Positions 16,814 through 24,896 of a stretch of DNA of 64,000 bases are shown here, piece by piece. The translations under genes were made by a program, and so were the position numbers. Each line of letters opens with the position of its first letter. Within the stretch, counting starts at the first letter, position 1. Below the pieces are notes generated by a model. That model saw nothing but the letters and a program-made list of their open reading frames with translations, did not search any database and was not told the DNA's origin. The stretch is from an uncultured Draconibacterium sp. (GTDB lineage: Bacteria > Bacteroidota > Bacteroidia > Bacteroidales > Prolixibacteraceae): contig CANLMQ010000020.1 in NCBI GenBank assembly GCA_947492175.1, forward strand, positions 45,533-109,532, written 5' to 3'.

Positions 16814-17560
16814 TTACAGTTTTGCCTTTGTAAACTTTAACTTGCTGATTTGCCTGTATTGGGCGCTGGTGGCACCAAACACAGCTTTAATATACATTTT
16901 TACCGATTGTGCTATGTCACAGAGTCCGGTGGTTGCGGCATAGAGAACCTGGTTTCGGGCAATGCGGGCATTGCTGAGCGGAACTTCGGCGGCAATTACA
17001 GCGGCATTGCTGTCGCTTAATTGATTACACAAGGCCGATAAGGAAGTGGTGGTGAGTTCTTCTTCGTTGGGAGCGTATTGCGGAATAGCCGCCAGCATTT
17101 GTATCAATTTTTCGAAATTCTCTTCGCGCATGTCGTAGCTTATTTGCGAGGCCGATACCTGTCTAACTTCCGGAGTTTCCGGATTGTTGGGATCGGGGGC
17201 AGGAGTAGTGATTTTTGCCGACGCCCTAGCGCCTTTAATTTTACGGGCTACGGTATTTACGCTGTCGTAAACCTGTTGGCTTACCCCTGAGGCTCTCAGG
17301 AAGTTCATTACCCGGGTTACGAGTTTGCTTAAAGGAGCAAAAACCTCTTCGCGCTGGTTTACCGCCAGGCTATAGGCCGGAATGGAGGAATACACTGCAT
17401 CGATACTGTTGCCGGCATTGGTTGCAATAGTTTGCAGAGCCGTAAGTGCAAGGGCCGTATTCGATGGATTGTAGGCTGTATTGTAGCCTGTTACATAAGA
17501 AATAAGTTCGTTAAAATTAGCCACATTAACGGCGTGGCCCGATTCTGTTTTACTTGCCAT
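16814..17560 (-). CDS. Helical protein of unknown function
   Basis: The 248-residue product has no signal peptide or membrane segment. It is Ala- and Asn-rich and predicted mostly helical. Two halves are joined by a Pro-rich linker near residue 125 ('TTPAPDPNNPETPEVRQ'). The N-terminal half reads 'NVANFNELISYVTGYNTAYNPS'; the C-terminal half 'NFEKLIQMLAAIPQYAPNEEELTTTSL', ending in a basic tail. I do not recognise a family with known activity. It stands alone with its own terminator in a repeat-rich region, which hints at accessory DNA. Confidence 0.7.
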   Translation of the reverse strand: MASKTESGHAVNVANFNELISYVTGYNTAYNPSNTALALTALQTIATNAGNSIDAVYSSIPAYSLAVNQREEVFAPLSKLVTRVMNFLRASGVSQQVYDSVNTVARKIKGARASAKITTPAPDPNNPETPEVRQVSASQISYDMREENFEKLIQMLAAIPQYAPNEEELTTTSLSALCNQLSDSNAAVIAAEVPLSNARIARNQVLYAATTGLCDIAQSVKMYIKAVFGATSAQYRQISKLKFTKAKL

Positions 17561-17791
17561 AATTGTATAATTTATGGGTTAATAAATAAAAAAACTATTT
17601 GTTTATTGCCGGGGTCAGAAGTCTGAAGGTCAGAAACAAATGCCTGGGCGACAATAACATGTATTCAAATTACGGCTTTACAATAAATTAGAAAATGTTT
17701 TACAGCAGGTTAAGCGGGGAAGTTGAAAGTTTGAAAATAGAAGATAGAATATAGCAAGAGAGATTTTGGCTTATAGCTATTTTATTTATAG

Positions 17792-17860
17792 AAACTACTG
17801 CTTATTTGTTTTACAATACTTTTTCTGCCCTTTTGATGAGGGGACGGATTATAATTTGCG
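17792..17860. repeat. Dispersed repeat B, copy 1, with REP-like tail
   Basis: The first 29 bases match 19682-19710 with one difference, and the rest, ending in a CGGATTATAATTTGCG palindrome remnant, is partly similar. It is the only structure I found in the gap 17561-17907; the rest is AT-rich without clear signals. Confidence 0.6.
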
Positions 17861-17907
17861 AAAGAAGGGGAGTTATTCTTTAATGTCCCTGTTTTCTTAT
17901 CAGCATT

Positions 17908-18072
17908 TTATTTTTTAGTAAAATAACTTACAAGGTTAAGAGTAAATCCCAATACGATTATTCCGCCGGCAATAAGTTGAATTCTGCCGGAGTCAGGATA
18001 TCCAACAGCTAAAAATATTGCTACAATTAAAATGGCTAAACTTAGAATGTAAATTAGAGTGTTTGTTTTCAT
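17908..18072 (-). CDS. Small two-helix membrane protein
   Basis: The 54-residue product has hydrophobic stretches at about 6-24 ('IYILSLAILIVAIFLAVGY') and 31-51 ('IQLIAGGIIVLGFTLNLVSYF') joined by a short 'PDSGR' turn, and ends in Lys-Lys. It is too short for most gene callers. Length, start and topology look genuine, but there is no homology I can name. Confidence 0.5.
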   Translation of the reverse strand: MKTNTLIYILSLAILIVAIFLAVGYPDSGRIQLIAGGIIVLGFTLNLVSYFTKK

Positions 18073-18150
18073 TTTGTTGTTTTTTTAGATTCGTTCAATT
18101 CAATTTTAACATTACGATGTTTGTATTAACTATTTTTCTTCGATGGTCTC

Positions 18151-18179
18151 TGCTGACGCGGATTGTAAATTGCGCCAGC
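18151..18179. repeat. REP-like imperfect palindrome
   Basis: The 29 bases begin TGCTGACGCGGATT and end AAATTGCGCCAGC, nearly self-complementary. The same core recurs degenerately inside the two copies of repeat B. Confidence 0.5.
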
Positions 18180-18199
18180 TTTGTGGTGTAAAGATGACT

Positions 18200-19432
18200 T
18201 TATTGTTTCAATATTTTTGTAGTCTGATTATAGTTGTCGGTAGATATAGAAACAATGTATATTCCGGCCTTTAAATGATTTAAGTTAACACTGTTGGTTG
18301 GATTAAACTTTCGAAGCAAGACATTCCCATATAAATCGATGATTTCTATTGTGTTTATATTCTCACCTGATATTCTTAAATGGGATGTTACAGGATTGGG
18401 ATAAATCTTTATATTCTGAAGGTATTTGTGGGGTGCAGACATTACTATATCTGATTTAATAACCGTAAAATTCTCATCGCGTATTGTTATATGTAATGTG
18501 TCGAATGATGCTACTTGAATTTTAATTGTGTACCCCATTGAGCAATCACCCGTACAATCGCCATTAAGATTTATAATATCAATTTTTAGAGAATCGTTTA
18601 TATGATTGACAATGGCCCGGTACATATTGTCATCACATATTCCACTATGTATATTTCGGATATATAATGTATCGTTTTGATAGGAAAAGGTAGTGGTATC
18701 AATTTCATGGGGATTATTTGCTTCACAATAAGCATCATGAAGTTTTAACGTATCGGTTTTTTCATAATTTCCTTCTGTCCATTCTTTCAGTGGGAAACAG
18801 TCGCTGAAATTGGGATTCAGGTACTTGACTATTTCATTTTCTTTAAAACATATATGCTCCCAATAATGAGTACCACATGTTGTAATATCTGAAATATTCC
18901 CTAATAATCCGTTAACTACGCTTCCAATACCTTCGATGATATAATCGGGGCTTTGCCCAAAGCTATGGCTTTTAATTTCGTATCTTTTTCGGTAAGTGCC
19001 GTCAATTGATATTGAGTCGGTATTTAGAATAACAGAATAAAATTCTCCGCCGGAATGGTGTTTTATGGTATCTCCGGTTTGCTTTGTAAAGTCGTATAAC
19101 AAATATTCTTTCCCGTTGGTTGATGTAAGTATTGTACTTCCATTGTAATAAATCTTTTTATCCTTTTCTCTTATGCCCCCAATTGCTTCAATTGTTGAGT
19201 TAGCTGTATTTCGTTTTTCGAGGTAAAGTTTTTTGTATGTAATTTCATTTATAATTGTGTCTCCATGAATTGAATATATGAATAGGATTGTGTCAGGAGC
19301 TTTTTCTTCGCAGGTGCCTGTATAGTAAACATGCCAATTTACATTTTCAGTTGGAAATGAAACATAATCTTGACCTTTTAATCCTGTTGCTAAAGTCAGC
19401 ACAGCTGCAATAGTAAATATTAGTAGTTTCAT
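18200..19432 (-). CDS. Secreted protein with type IX secretion C-terminal domain
   Basis: The 410-residue protein starts at ATG 19432 with a signal peptide (MKLLIFTIAAVLTLATGLKG). The body has repeated strands and Cys pairs ('CEEKAPDTILFIYS', 'CDDNMYRAI', 'NGDCTGDCSMGYTI') but no family I recognise. The last 75 residues are a classic T9SS type A sorting domain ('NIKIYPNPVTSHLRISGENINTIEIIDLYG ... GIYIVSISTDNYNQTTKILKQ'), so it is exported and attached to the surface or released. Dispersed repeat A lies 119 bases upstream. Confidence 0.85.
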   Translation of the reverse strand: MKLLIFTIAAVLTLATGLKGQDYVSFPTENVNWHVYYTGTCEEKAPDTILFIYSIHGDTIINEITYKKLYLEKRNTANSTIEAIGGIREKDKKIYYNGSTILTSTNGKEYLLYDFTKQTGDTIKHHSGGEFYSVILNTDSISIDGTYRKRYEIKSHSFGQSPDYIIEGIGSVVNGLLGNISDITTCGTHYWEHICFKENEIVKYLNPNFSDCFPLKEWTEGNYEKTDTLKLHDAYCEANNPHEIDTTTFSYQNDTLYIRNIHSGICDDNMYRAIVNHINDSLKIDIINLNGDCTGDCSMGYTIKIQVASFDTLHITIRDENFTVIKSDIVMSAPHKYLQNIKIYPNPVTSHLRISGENINTIEIIDLYGNVLLRKFNPTNSVNLNHLKAGIYIVSISTDNYNQTTKILKQ

Positions 19433-19550
19433 CCGTTTAAATATTTTATTATTCAATTGCAACGTATGGAACTCTCGATGAAATTTAATCATGCTTGTTT
19501 GTTAAATATAGCAGATTAAATTTCATGTTCGTTTCATAGTGTTTTGTTTT

Positions 19551-19662
19551 AAATTCCGGGGCGGCTCAACTTCAGGGAATCATCATCGGGGTGTCACCAG
19601 GAATAAGTGTAGTAAATATAGGAATATACGGGTTTAGAGGCAAGGTGTTTTTAAGCAGGAAA
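19551..19662. repeat. Dispersed repeat A, copy 1
   Basis: Within the 343-base gap 19433-19775. Its first 77 bases are identical to 22922-22998 and most of the remaining 35 match. It contains GGGGCGGCTCAACTTC and GGGGTGTCACCAGG, unusually GC-rich for the region. No open frame runs through it. Repeat B follows 20 bases later. Confidence 0.85.
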
Positions 19663-19681
19663 AAGTGAGTTTGATTGTTGC

Positions 19682-19754
19682 AAACTACTACTTATTTGTT
19701 TTACAATACTTTTCTGGCTTTTGGTCAGGGCACGGATGATAAATCTGCACCAGC
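19682..19754. repeat. Dispersed repeat B, copy 2, with REP-like tail
   Basis: Matches 17792-17860, starting AAACTACTACTTATTTG and ending in a decayed palindrome that reads CACGGATGATAAATCTGCAC. Confidence 0.6.
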
Positions 19755-19775
19755 TAACCCGAAAAAGTTATTGAA

Positions 19776-20882
19776 TTACGGGCAGTTATTTTGTTTGTAT
19801 CTCGGCAGGCTGATTTTAAACTTTGTTCCTAAACCTTGCTGGCTGTCAACGGTTATCCTTCCGTTATGTTTGTCGATAATTTCTTTCGAGAGAAGCAGAC
19901 CATAACCTGTACCCACTTCGCCTGCGGTTCCTAATGTTGATTTCATTTTGGTATTATCGAAAATCGTTTTTAGTTCCTCGCTTTCTATGCCAATACCATC
20001 ATCGGTTATAATTATTTCAACCCAGTCTCCGGTAGCATTTGTTTGTATAGATACATGTCCTCCTTCATTTGTAAATTTGATTGCGTTGCTTAAGAAATTA
20101 CGAATCATTGTTGCTATTAAATCTCTCTTGCCAAATATATTTGTTGCTGCGCCAATTTCTTGTGTTAGTCTGATGTTTTTTAACAGAGCTGAGGGTTGAG
20201 CAATTTGCAAAACTTCAGAGATTAAACCAGTAATATTTATTTTTTCGAATGATTCTAAAGCATCCTTTTCCAGGTTTTTGGCATAATTTAAAAGGCTGTC
20301 TAATAAATCCAGATTTTTTATGGATAGTTTGTTAATAATCTCGGTATACTTGATTGCTTCAGCATTATCGGTTTCCGTTAAGTTCTGGAGAAGTAGATTT
20401 GAAAATCCAATTAACGAAGTATATGGACTTCTTAAATCGTGACCGATAATTGAAAAAATCTTGTCTTTAGCAGACATTAATTCATTTATCTGTCTGTTTT
20501 GAATGTGTAATAATGAATGAGTAGTTATTTTGGAAATAAGCTCGTCGAGTTGAAATGGTTTGGTTAAAATATCCCTGCATCCAGATTTAAAGGCTTTTGA
20601 GATGTTTTCGAAATCTGTTTTAGCTGCCATAAAAATAACAGGTGTGTCTGCATTTTTTAAAGTCGACTTAATTAAATTGAAGACTTGAAAACCATCGGTT
20701 GGCATTCTAATGTCGAGGAGTATTAAATCAAACTCTATATCCTTACAACAATCGATGGCCTCATTGGGCGATGTTGTAGTTTTTATTACATAGTTTGCAT
20801 CTTCGAAAAAAGAAGAAATTAATTTCAGGTTTTCGGGTTTATCGTCAATAATTAACAAATTAATCAGGCCAATATTATTCAT
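19776..20882 (-). CDS. Response regulator-histidine kinase hybrid (REC-HisKA-HATPase)
   Basis: This 368-residue cytoplasmic protein has an N-terminal receiver domain (about 1-125: 'LLIIDDKPENL', phospho-acceptor Asp in 'DLILLDIRMP', Lys in 'DILTKPF'), a HisKA domain (about 140-205, H-box 'FSIIGHDLRSPYTSL') and an HATPase domain (about 245-365, N-box 'NFLSNAIKFTNEG', G1 'DDGIGIESEEL', G2 'GEVGTGYGLLLSKEII'). There is no membrane segment. It overlaps the hemerythrin gene by four bases (ATGA), so the two are made together and the receiver may be tuned by the hemerythrin signal. Confidence 0.92.
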   Translation of the reverse strand: MNNIGLINLLIIDDKPENLKLISSFFEDANYVIKTTTSPNEAIDCCKDIEFDLILLDIRMPTDGFQVFNLIKSTLKNADTPVIFMAAKTDFENISKAFKSGCRDILTKPFQLDELISKITTHSLLHIQNRQINELMSAKDKIFSIIGHDLRSPYTSLIGFSNLLLQNLTETDNAEAIKYTEIINKLSIKNLDLLDSLLNYAKNLEKDALESFEKINITGLISEVLQIAQPSALLKNIRLTQEIGAATNIFGKRDLIATMIRNFLSNAIKFTNEGGHVSIQTNATGDWVEIIITDDGIGIESEELKTIFDNTKMKSTLGTAGEVGTGYGLLLSKEIIDKHNGRITVDSQQGLGTKFKISLPRYKQNNCP

Positions 20883-21307
20883 ATACTAATGTTATAACAA
20901 ATACTGTCAATATCAATATTATTTTCAGAAATAAACTTTTTAAGTTTCATATCCTCAAAAATAGTATGGTTAATAAACCAATTTTTAATAAAATCATAAA
21001 ATTTTGAGAATCCCTGTTTTTCATATTTCGTCAAATTAAATTTTTCCAGTAGTTCAAAATGTTGAATTTGATGTTCTTTTAAATCAGGATAGCCAATTAG
21101 AAACATGCAGTTTTCTTCGCTAATGAAATGAAAAACAGCGTATTGTTCAATTTCAGTTAGTATTCTTACTAGCTCTTCTTTAGGCCTTTTTTTATCAAGT
21201 GCAATTTTGAAAGAATTTACCAACTCCAGAAAAATCCGATGTTCAAAATCTATTCTCTGAATCCCGGTATTGAATTCAGATTTCCATTTAATAATATTCT
21301 CACTCAT
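20879..21307 (-). CDS. Bacteriohemerythrin
   Basis: The 142-residue protein carries the di-iron ligands of the hemerythrin family: His23, His60 with Glu64, His79, His83, His114 and Asp119, in the usual spacing ('DFEHRIF', 'FHFISEEN', 'EHQIQHFELL', 'NHTIFEDM'). Hemerythrins bind O2 reversibly or sense O2/NO. It is translationally coupled to the downstream hybrid kinase, so a sensing role is more likely than storage; this is inferred. Confidence 0.92.
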   Translation of the reverse strand: MSENIIKWKSEFNTGIQRIDFEHRIFLELVNSFKIALDKKRPKEELVRILTEIEQYAVFHFISEENCMFLIGYPDLKEHQIQHFELLEKFNLTKYEKQGFSKFYDFIKNWFINHTIFEDMKLKKFISENNIDIDSICYNISI

Positions 21308-21478
21308 AATGGTTCCTTTCTTTTTATAATTGCCTGTAAGATATGTGAATATGCCATTGTATTTATCTTTTTATACAGCCTTCGGTTTATTTACCTGCTG
21401 AGTTTTTGTTGTGTATTCAGTTGTAAATCTGTTAGTAAAAGAAAACACTTACAAACAGCTATAACCGCTTTTATTTCA

Positions 21479-21588
21479 AAATCCCGGGGCGGCTTAACTT
21501 TAGGAAATCATTGTTAGTGTGTAACCAGAATTTATTGGAATAAATATAAGAATATGTGGCATTAAAGGCAAAGGTTTTTTTGCAGGAA
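21479..21588. repeat. Dispersed repeat A, diverged copy 3
   Basis: Lies in the 549-base gap 21308-21856, where I see no convincing gene. It aligns end to end with copies 1 and 2 at lower identity, keeping CCCGGGGCGGCTTAACTTTAGG and the terminal GCAGGAA. A 62-codon frame at 21556-21744 is not supported. Confidence 0.7.
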
Positions 21589-21856
21589 GTTGTTAGAGAA
21601 GAGTTTGGGGCTTTAGGTGGTGGATTTGATTGTGTAATTTACCTGTTTGTTTTTAGTTTTTGTTTCCTGCTTTTACTTTGGTACGTGTCTGCACATTACT
21701 GTTGTAACTGGTACCTCAGTTTTTTAAGGTGTCTGTTTTCTTAATTGTTTCGTAAACAATCTGTAAAAATATTTTCAATTGGTTAGGTAGCGCATGTTCG
21801 TTGGGATAATATTTATAAGCAGGTAAAAACGCTTTATTTTTAGTTATGTACCTCAT

Positions 21857-22771
21857 TTATTCATTTGTTGTATACCGGATATGATTTTTGTTTATTTGTG
21901 CTATACTTTTATGCAAATAATTAGTGTACTTACTATTGGTCTTATATTCCCCGATATTTATTAATGGTTTGTTTTTCCCGTGAAAGTCGCTGCCACCGGT
22001 TATTAAAACAGAATTCTGAATGGCTAAATCTGCAAAGTATTCAATTTGCGTGGCGTTATGGTAGTTGTTAAATACTTCAAGTCCTTCAGCTCCTTTCCCT
22101 AGTAAATCAATTGCCAATTCTTCTTTCCCTTTCAGATTCAATCCCGGATGCGCAATAATTGGAGTACCTCCATTACTTTTTACCAGATTAATAGCATCAT
22201 TAAAATCCATATAGTTTGTTTTGGTGTAAGCTGGTTTTCCTTGTGCAAAAAAATCAAGGTAGAAGTTTATATACGGCATATCACTTCTTTTTCCTCCAGG
22301 TAAATAAGGTAATAGTTTGGGATTTGAATGATAATTTTTGTTTGTTATAAGAACTTCCGCTATTAGTTCGCCACAAGGTAATTGTCCGTTTGCTTTTTCC
22401 AAAACCTCTTTTCCATCAACGTAAATTCCTGCTTTTTCCAGGTTCTGAATCATTTCGGGAAATGAAGCCATCACTTCCCTGTGAATTGATTGTTCCAGTT
22501 CTGTAAAATCATTGCTTTGCCAATTTATATTATAACCTAACAAATGGAGGTCTGTATTTTTGTATGAACAGTCGATTTCAATACCAGGTATTAAATCGAG
22601 ATTGGAATCTGAACAAAGAGGAAGAGCTTCATTGATCGCTAAAATAGAGTTGTGGTCAGTTATTGAAAGAATATTTATCTTATTAATCAGGCACTTGTCT
22701 ATGAGTTCCTGAATCTCAAATTCACCATCGTTACTGTAGTTTGAGTGTATATGTAAATCTATTTTATTCAT
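21857..22771 (-). CDS. PHP-domain phosphoesterase
   Basis: The 304-residue product starts with the PHP signature 'IDLHIHSNYSNDGEF' and has 'SITDHNSILAINEAL', 'GIEIDC', 'LLGYNINW', 'IIAHPGLNLKGKEEL' and 'GGSDFHGKNKP', the four motifs that bind up to three metal ions. Proteins of this kind hydrolyse phosphate esters such as 3',5'-nucleoside bisphosphates (RNase AM-like) or histidinol phosphate. Its closest pattern is the YciV/RNase AM type, without certainty. Confidence 0.88.
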   Translation of the reverse strand: MNKIDLHIHSNYSNDGEFEIQELIDKCLINKINILSITDHNSILAINEALPLCSDSNLDLIPGIEIDCSYKNTDLHLLGYNINWQSNDFTELEQSIHREVMASFPEMIQNLEKAGIYVDGKEVLEKANGQLPCGELIAEVLITNKNYHSNPKLLPYLPGGKRSDMPYINFYLDFFAQGKPAYTKTNYMDFNDAINLVKSNGGTPIIAHPGLNLKGKEELAIDLLGKGAEGLEVFNNYHNATQIEYFADLAIQNSVLITGGSDFHGKNKPLINIGEYKTNSKYTNYLHKSIAQINKNHIRYTTNE

Positions 22772-22921
22772 TTAGTTTGATTTGTAATTGGTTCTTAACT
22801 AGTGTATAACAGCCGTTGTTGTTATTTCTCTTTAATCATACAGACAATTAGTATGTTCTATATCAATTTATAAGTTCTTTAATTGGCCGATAAATATATA
22901 CAAACGCATATTACTATTAAA

Positions 22922-23033
22922 AAATTCCGGGGCGGCTCAACTTCAGGGAATCATCATCGGGGTGTCACCAGGAATAAGTGTAGTAAATATAGGAATATGC
23001 GGATTTAGTGGCAAGATGTTTTTAAGCAGGAAG
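22922..23033. repeat. Dispersed repeat A, copy 2
   Basis: Within the 335-base gap 22772-23106; otherwise AT-rich. The first 77 bases are identical to copy 1. It lies 151 bases upstream of the PHP gene start. Confidence 0.85.
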
Positions 23034-23106
23034 AGGAGAGAGAAGGGGGGAGCATGATGAGGAGAACTGTTAATCTTGGAAAGGGGTATCTTTCTTTCAA
23101 AACTTT

Positions 23107-23808
23107 TTACTCATTTGCCAGATTAACGATGTGGCAGGCAGCCACTCCTGCAGTTTCGGTGCGCAGGCGCGAAGTTCCCAGCGAAATTTCTTTGAAACCG
23201 TTTTCCTGTGCCAGTTCCACTTCGGCCAAACTGAAGTCGCCTTCGGGGCCAATGAGCACAAGAACTTTATCGCCCTGATTTACCACATTTTTTAAATGAG
23301 GTTTTTCACCATCGTTGCAATGGGCAATGAATTTCTTTTCTTCCACCGAGTTACTTATAAGTTCCCGGTATGAAGTTAGCGGATTTAGTTTGGGCAGATA
23401 AGCTTTTACCGATTGTTTCATGGCCGAAACCAGAATCTTTTCCAGTCGTTCGGGTTTAATTACCTTTCTTTCTGAATGTTCGGAAATAAAAGGCGTAATC
23501 TCATTGATGCCAATTTCGGTACATTTTTCAAGAAACCATTCGGTGCGGTCGATGTTTTTGGTAGGGGCAATTGCAATGTGCAAATGGAAATCTTTTTTTC
23601 CAAAATCAGCAATTGTATTTACAATATGCAGGCGGCATTTTTTTGGATTGGCGACTAAAATCTCTGCTTCGTAAAAACCTCCTTTACCATCGATTAGTTG
23701 TATCGTGCTTCCCTCAGAAAGACGCAAAACCCGAATGGCATGTTTCGACTCTATTTCGCTTAAGATAACCTCCGAACCTTTAATGTCCGGCACATAAAAC
23801 AATTGCAT
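23107..23808 (-). CDS. rsmE: 16S rRNA (uracil-1498-N3)-methyltransferase RsmE
   Basis: The 233-residue protein starts at ATG 23808 (MQLFYVPDIKG), the conserved N-terminal PUA-like domain; an earlier ATG adds 11 residues without homology. The SPOUT methyltransferase domain follows, with 'KCTEIGINEITPFISEHSERKV', 'MKQSVKAYLPKLNPL', the SAM-binding knot 'VLVLIGPEGDFSLAEVELAQ' and 'SLGTSRLRTETAGVAACHIV'. It methylates U1498 of 16S rRNA. Confidence 0.95.
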   Translation of the reverse strand: MQLFYVPDIKGSEVILSEIESKHAIRVLRLSEGSTIQLIDGKGGFYEAEILVANPKKCRLHIVNTIADFGKKDFHLHIAIAPTKNIDRTEWFLEKCTEIGINEITPFISEHSERKVIKPERLEKILVSAMKQSVKAYLPKLNPLTSYRELISNSVEEKKFIAHCNDGEKPHLKNVVNQGDKVLVLIGPEGDFSLAEVELAQENGFKEISLGTSRLRTETAGVAACHIVNLANE

Positions 23809-23887
23809 ATTCCTTTGATTTTCCTGTAAAAATAAGGACAAAGTTAAGAAATATTACCGCTCTCCAAATCAGTTTTAGGTAAGGTTA

Positions 23888-24895
23888 TTAATCATTGTCA
23901 GTTTCATTTCCGAATTTGAATGTTTTGTACAAAAAGGCCATTGATGGTAAAATAATTAGTACTCCTACAACCAGTGCTATAAATAAATATGATTGTGTTT
24001 GATGCGGAGCACTTGAACTTTGTACTGTTATATCCACGTCGTCTTTTATTTTAACCAAAACCGGGTACTGAATGGCAAACCAGCCGGTAACTATCATTGT
24101 AGTTTGAAAACCGGCAACAAGCCGAAGTAAATTCCCCTTATTTCTATTCAGCAATATCCATAGTACCGGCAATGCAAGTGTAGCCAATACTACACTAATA
24201 ATGCTTACCGGCGAATGAAAGAAATCGTAAAATAAGGAATGGCCACTGGTGTAGGCAGTTATAAAAACCAGCGATCCTACCAGTACCAAAGCTATAATCA
24301 ATCGTTTTGCGATGCGTGAAAAATAAGCATGGTATTTCTCATCTTCCAGCTCTCCGAGTGTAAATATTGCTGCCAGAAAGGCAAAAAGAAAGATCATAAA
24401 AATACCCATCATAAACGAAAACCAGTTTAGCCAGGGATGGATATAAATCTCGAAAAAACTTTGCTGCGGATTAAGAGAGATTTCGCCAAGTATAATTCCT
24501 CCCAGTGTTAATCCCAGGAAGAAGGTTGTAAATAAACTGGAATACTGAAAAATAGCGGAATAAATGGCCTTGGGGCGTGCCTCATCGATGTCGTAATGCC
24601 GAAAAGTAAATGCCGATCCTCGAAAAATAATGCCCAATAGTACAAGTAAAACAGGAATGTGCAAAGCTGTTAAAACAGTTGAATATACAGATGGAAAGCC
24701 CACAAACAGGATAACCACAACCAGGATAAGCCAAACATGATTTGCTTCCCAAACAGGTGCAATGGCACGGGAAACAATACCCGAGGCTTTTCCTTTTGTT
24801 AAGAGTTCGAGAATACCTCCTCCAAAATCGGCTCCTCCCAATAGTACGTAGAGTAATAAAGAAACGGTTAGAACTAATAAATTTGCTTCGGCCAT
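23888..24895 (-). CDS. cydB: Cytochrome bd quinol oxidase subunit II
   Basis: The 335-residue membrane protein has about nine hydrophobic segments and the start 'LLYVLLGGADFGGGILELL' typical of CydB. Further marks are 'AIAPVWEANHVWLILVVVILFVGFP' and 'FRGSAFTFRHYD'. It partners CydA, one base upstream, to form the high-affinity terminal oxidase that reduces O2 to water. Confidence 0.95.
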   Translation of the reverse strand: MAEANLLVLTVSLLLYVLLGGADFGGGILELLTKGKASGIVSRAIAPVWEANHVWLILVVVILFVGFPSVYSTVLTALHIPVLLVLLGIIFRGSAFTFRHYDIDEARPKAIYSAIFQYSSLFTTFFLGLTLGGIILGEISLNPQQSFFEIYIHPWLNWFSFMMGIFMIFLFAFLAAIFTLGELEDEKYHAYFSRIAKRLIIALVLVGSLVFITAYTSGHSLFYDFFHSPVSIISVVLATLALPVLWILLNRNKGNLLRLVAGFQTTMIVTGWFAIQYPVLVKIKDDVDITVQSSSAPHQTQSYLFIALVVGVLIILPSMAFLYKTFKFGNETDND

Positions 24896-24896
24896 T

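Noticed and set aside
21556..21744. 62-codon membrane-like frame
   Set aside because: It overlaps the end of repeat A copy 3, has no credible start, and its hydrophobicity comes from T-rich DNA.
19551..23033. Integron attC sites
   Set aside because: The repeats are not separated by single cassettes with core RYYYAAC/GTTRRRY ends, and there is no integrase in the window.
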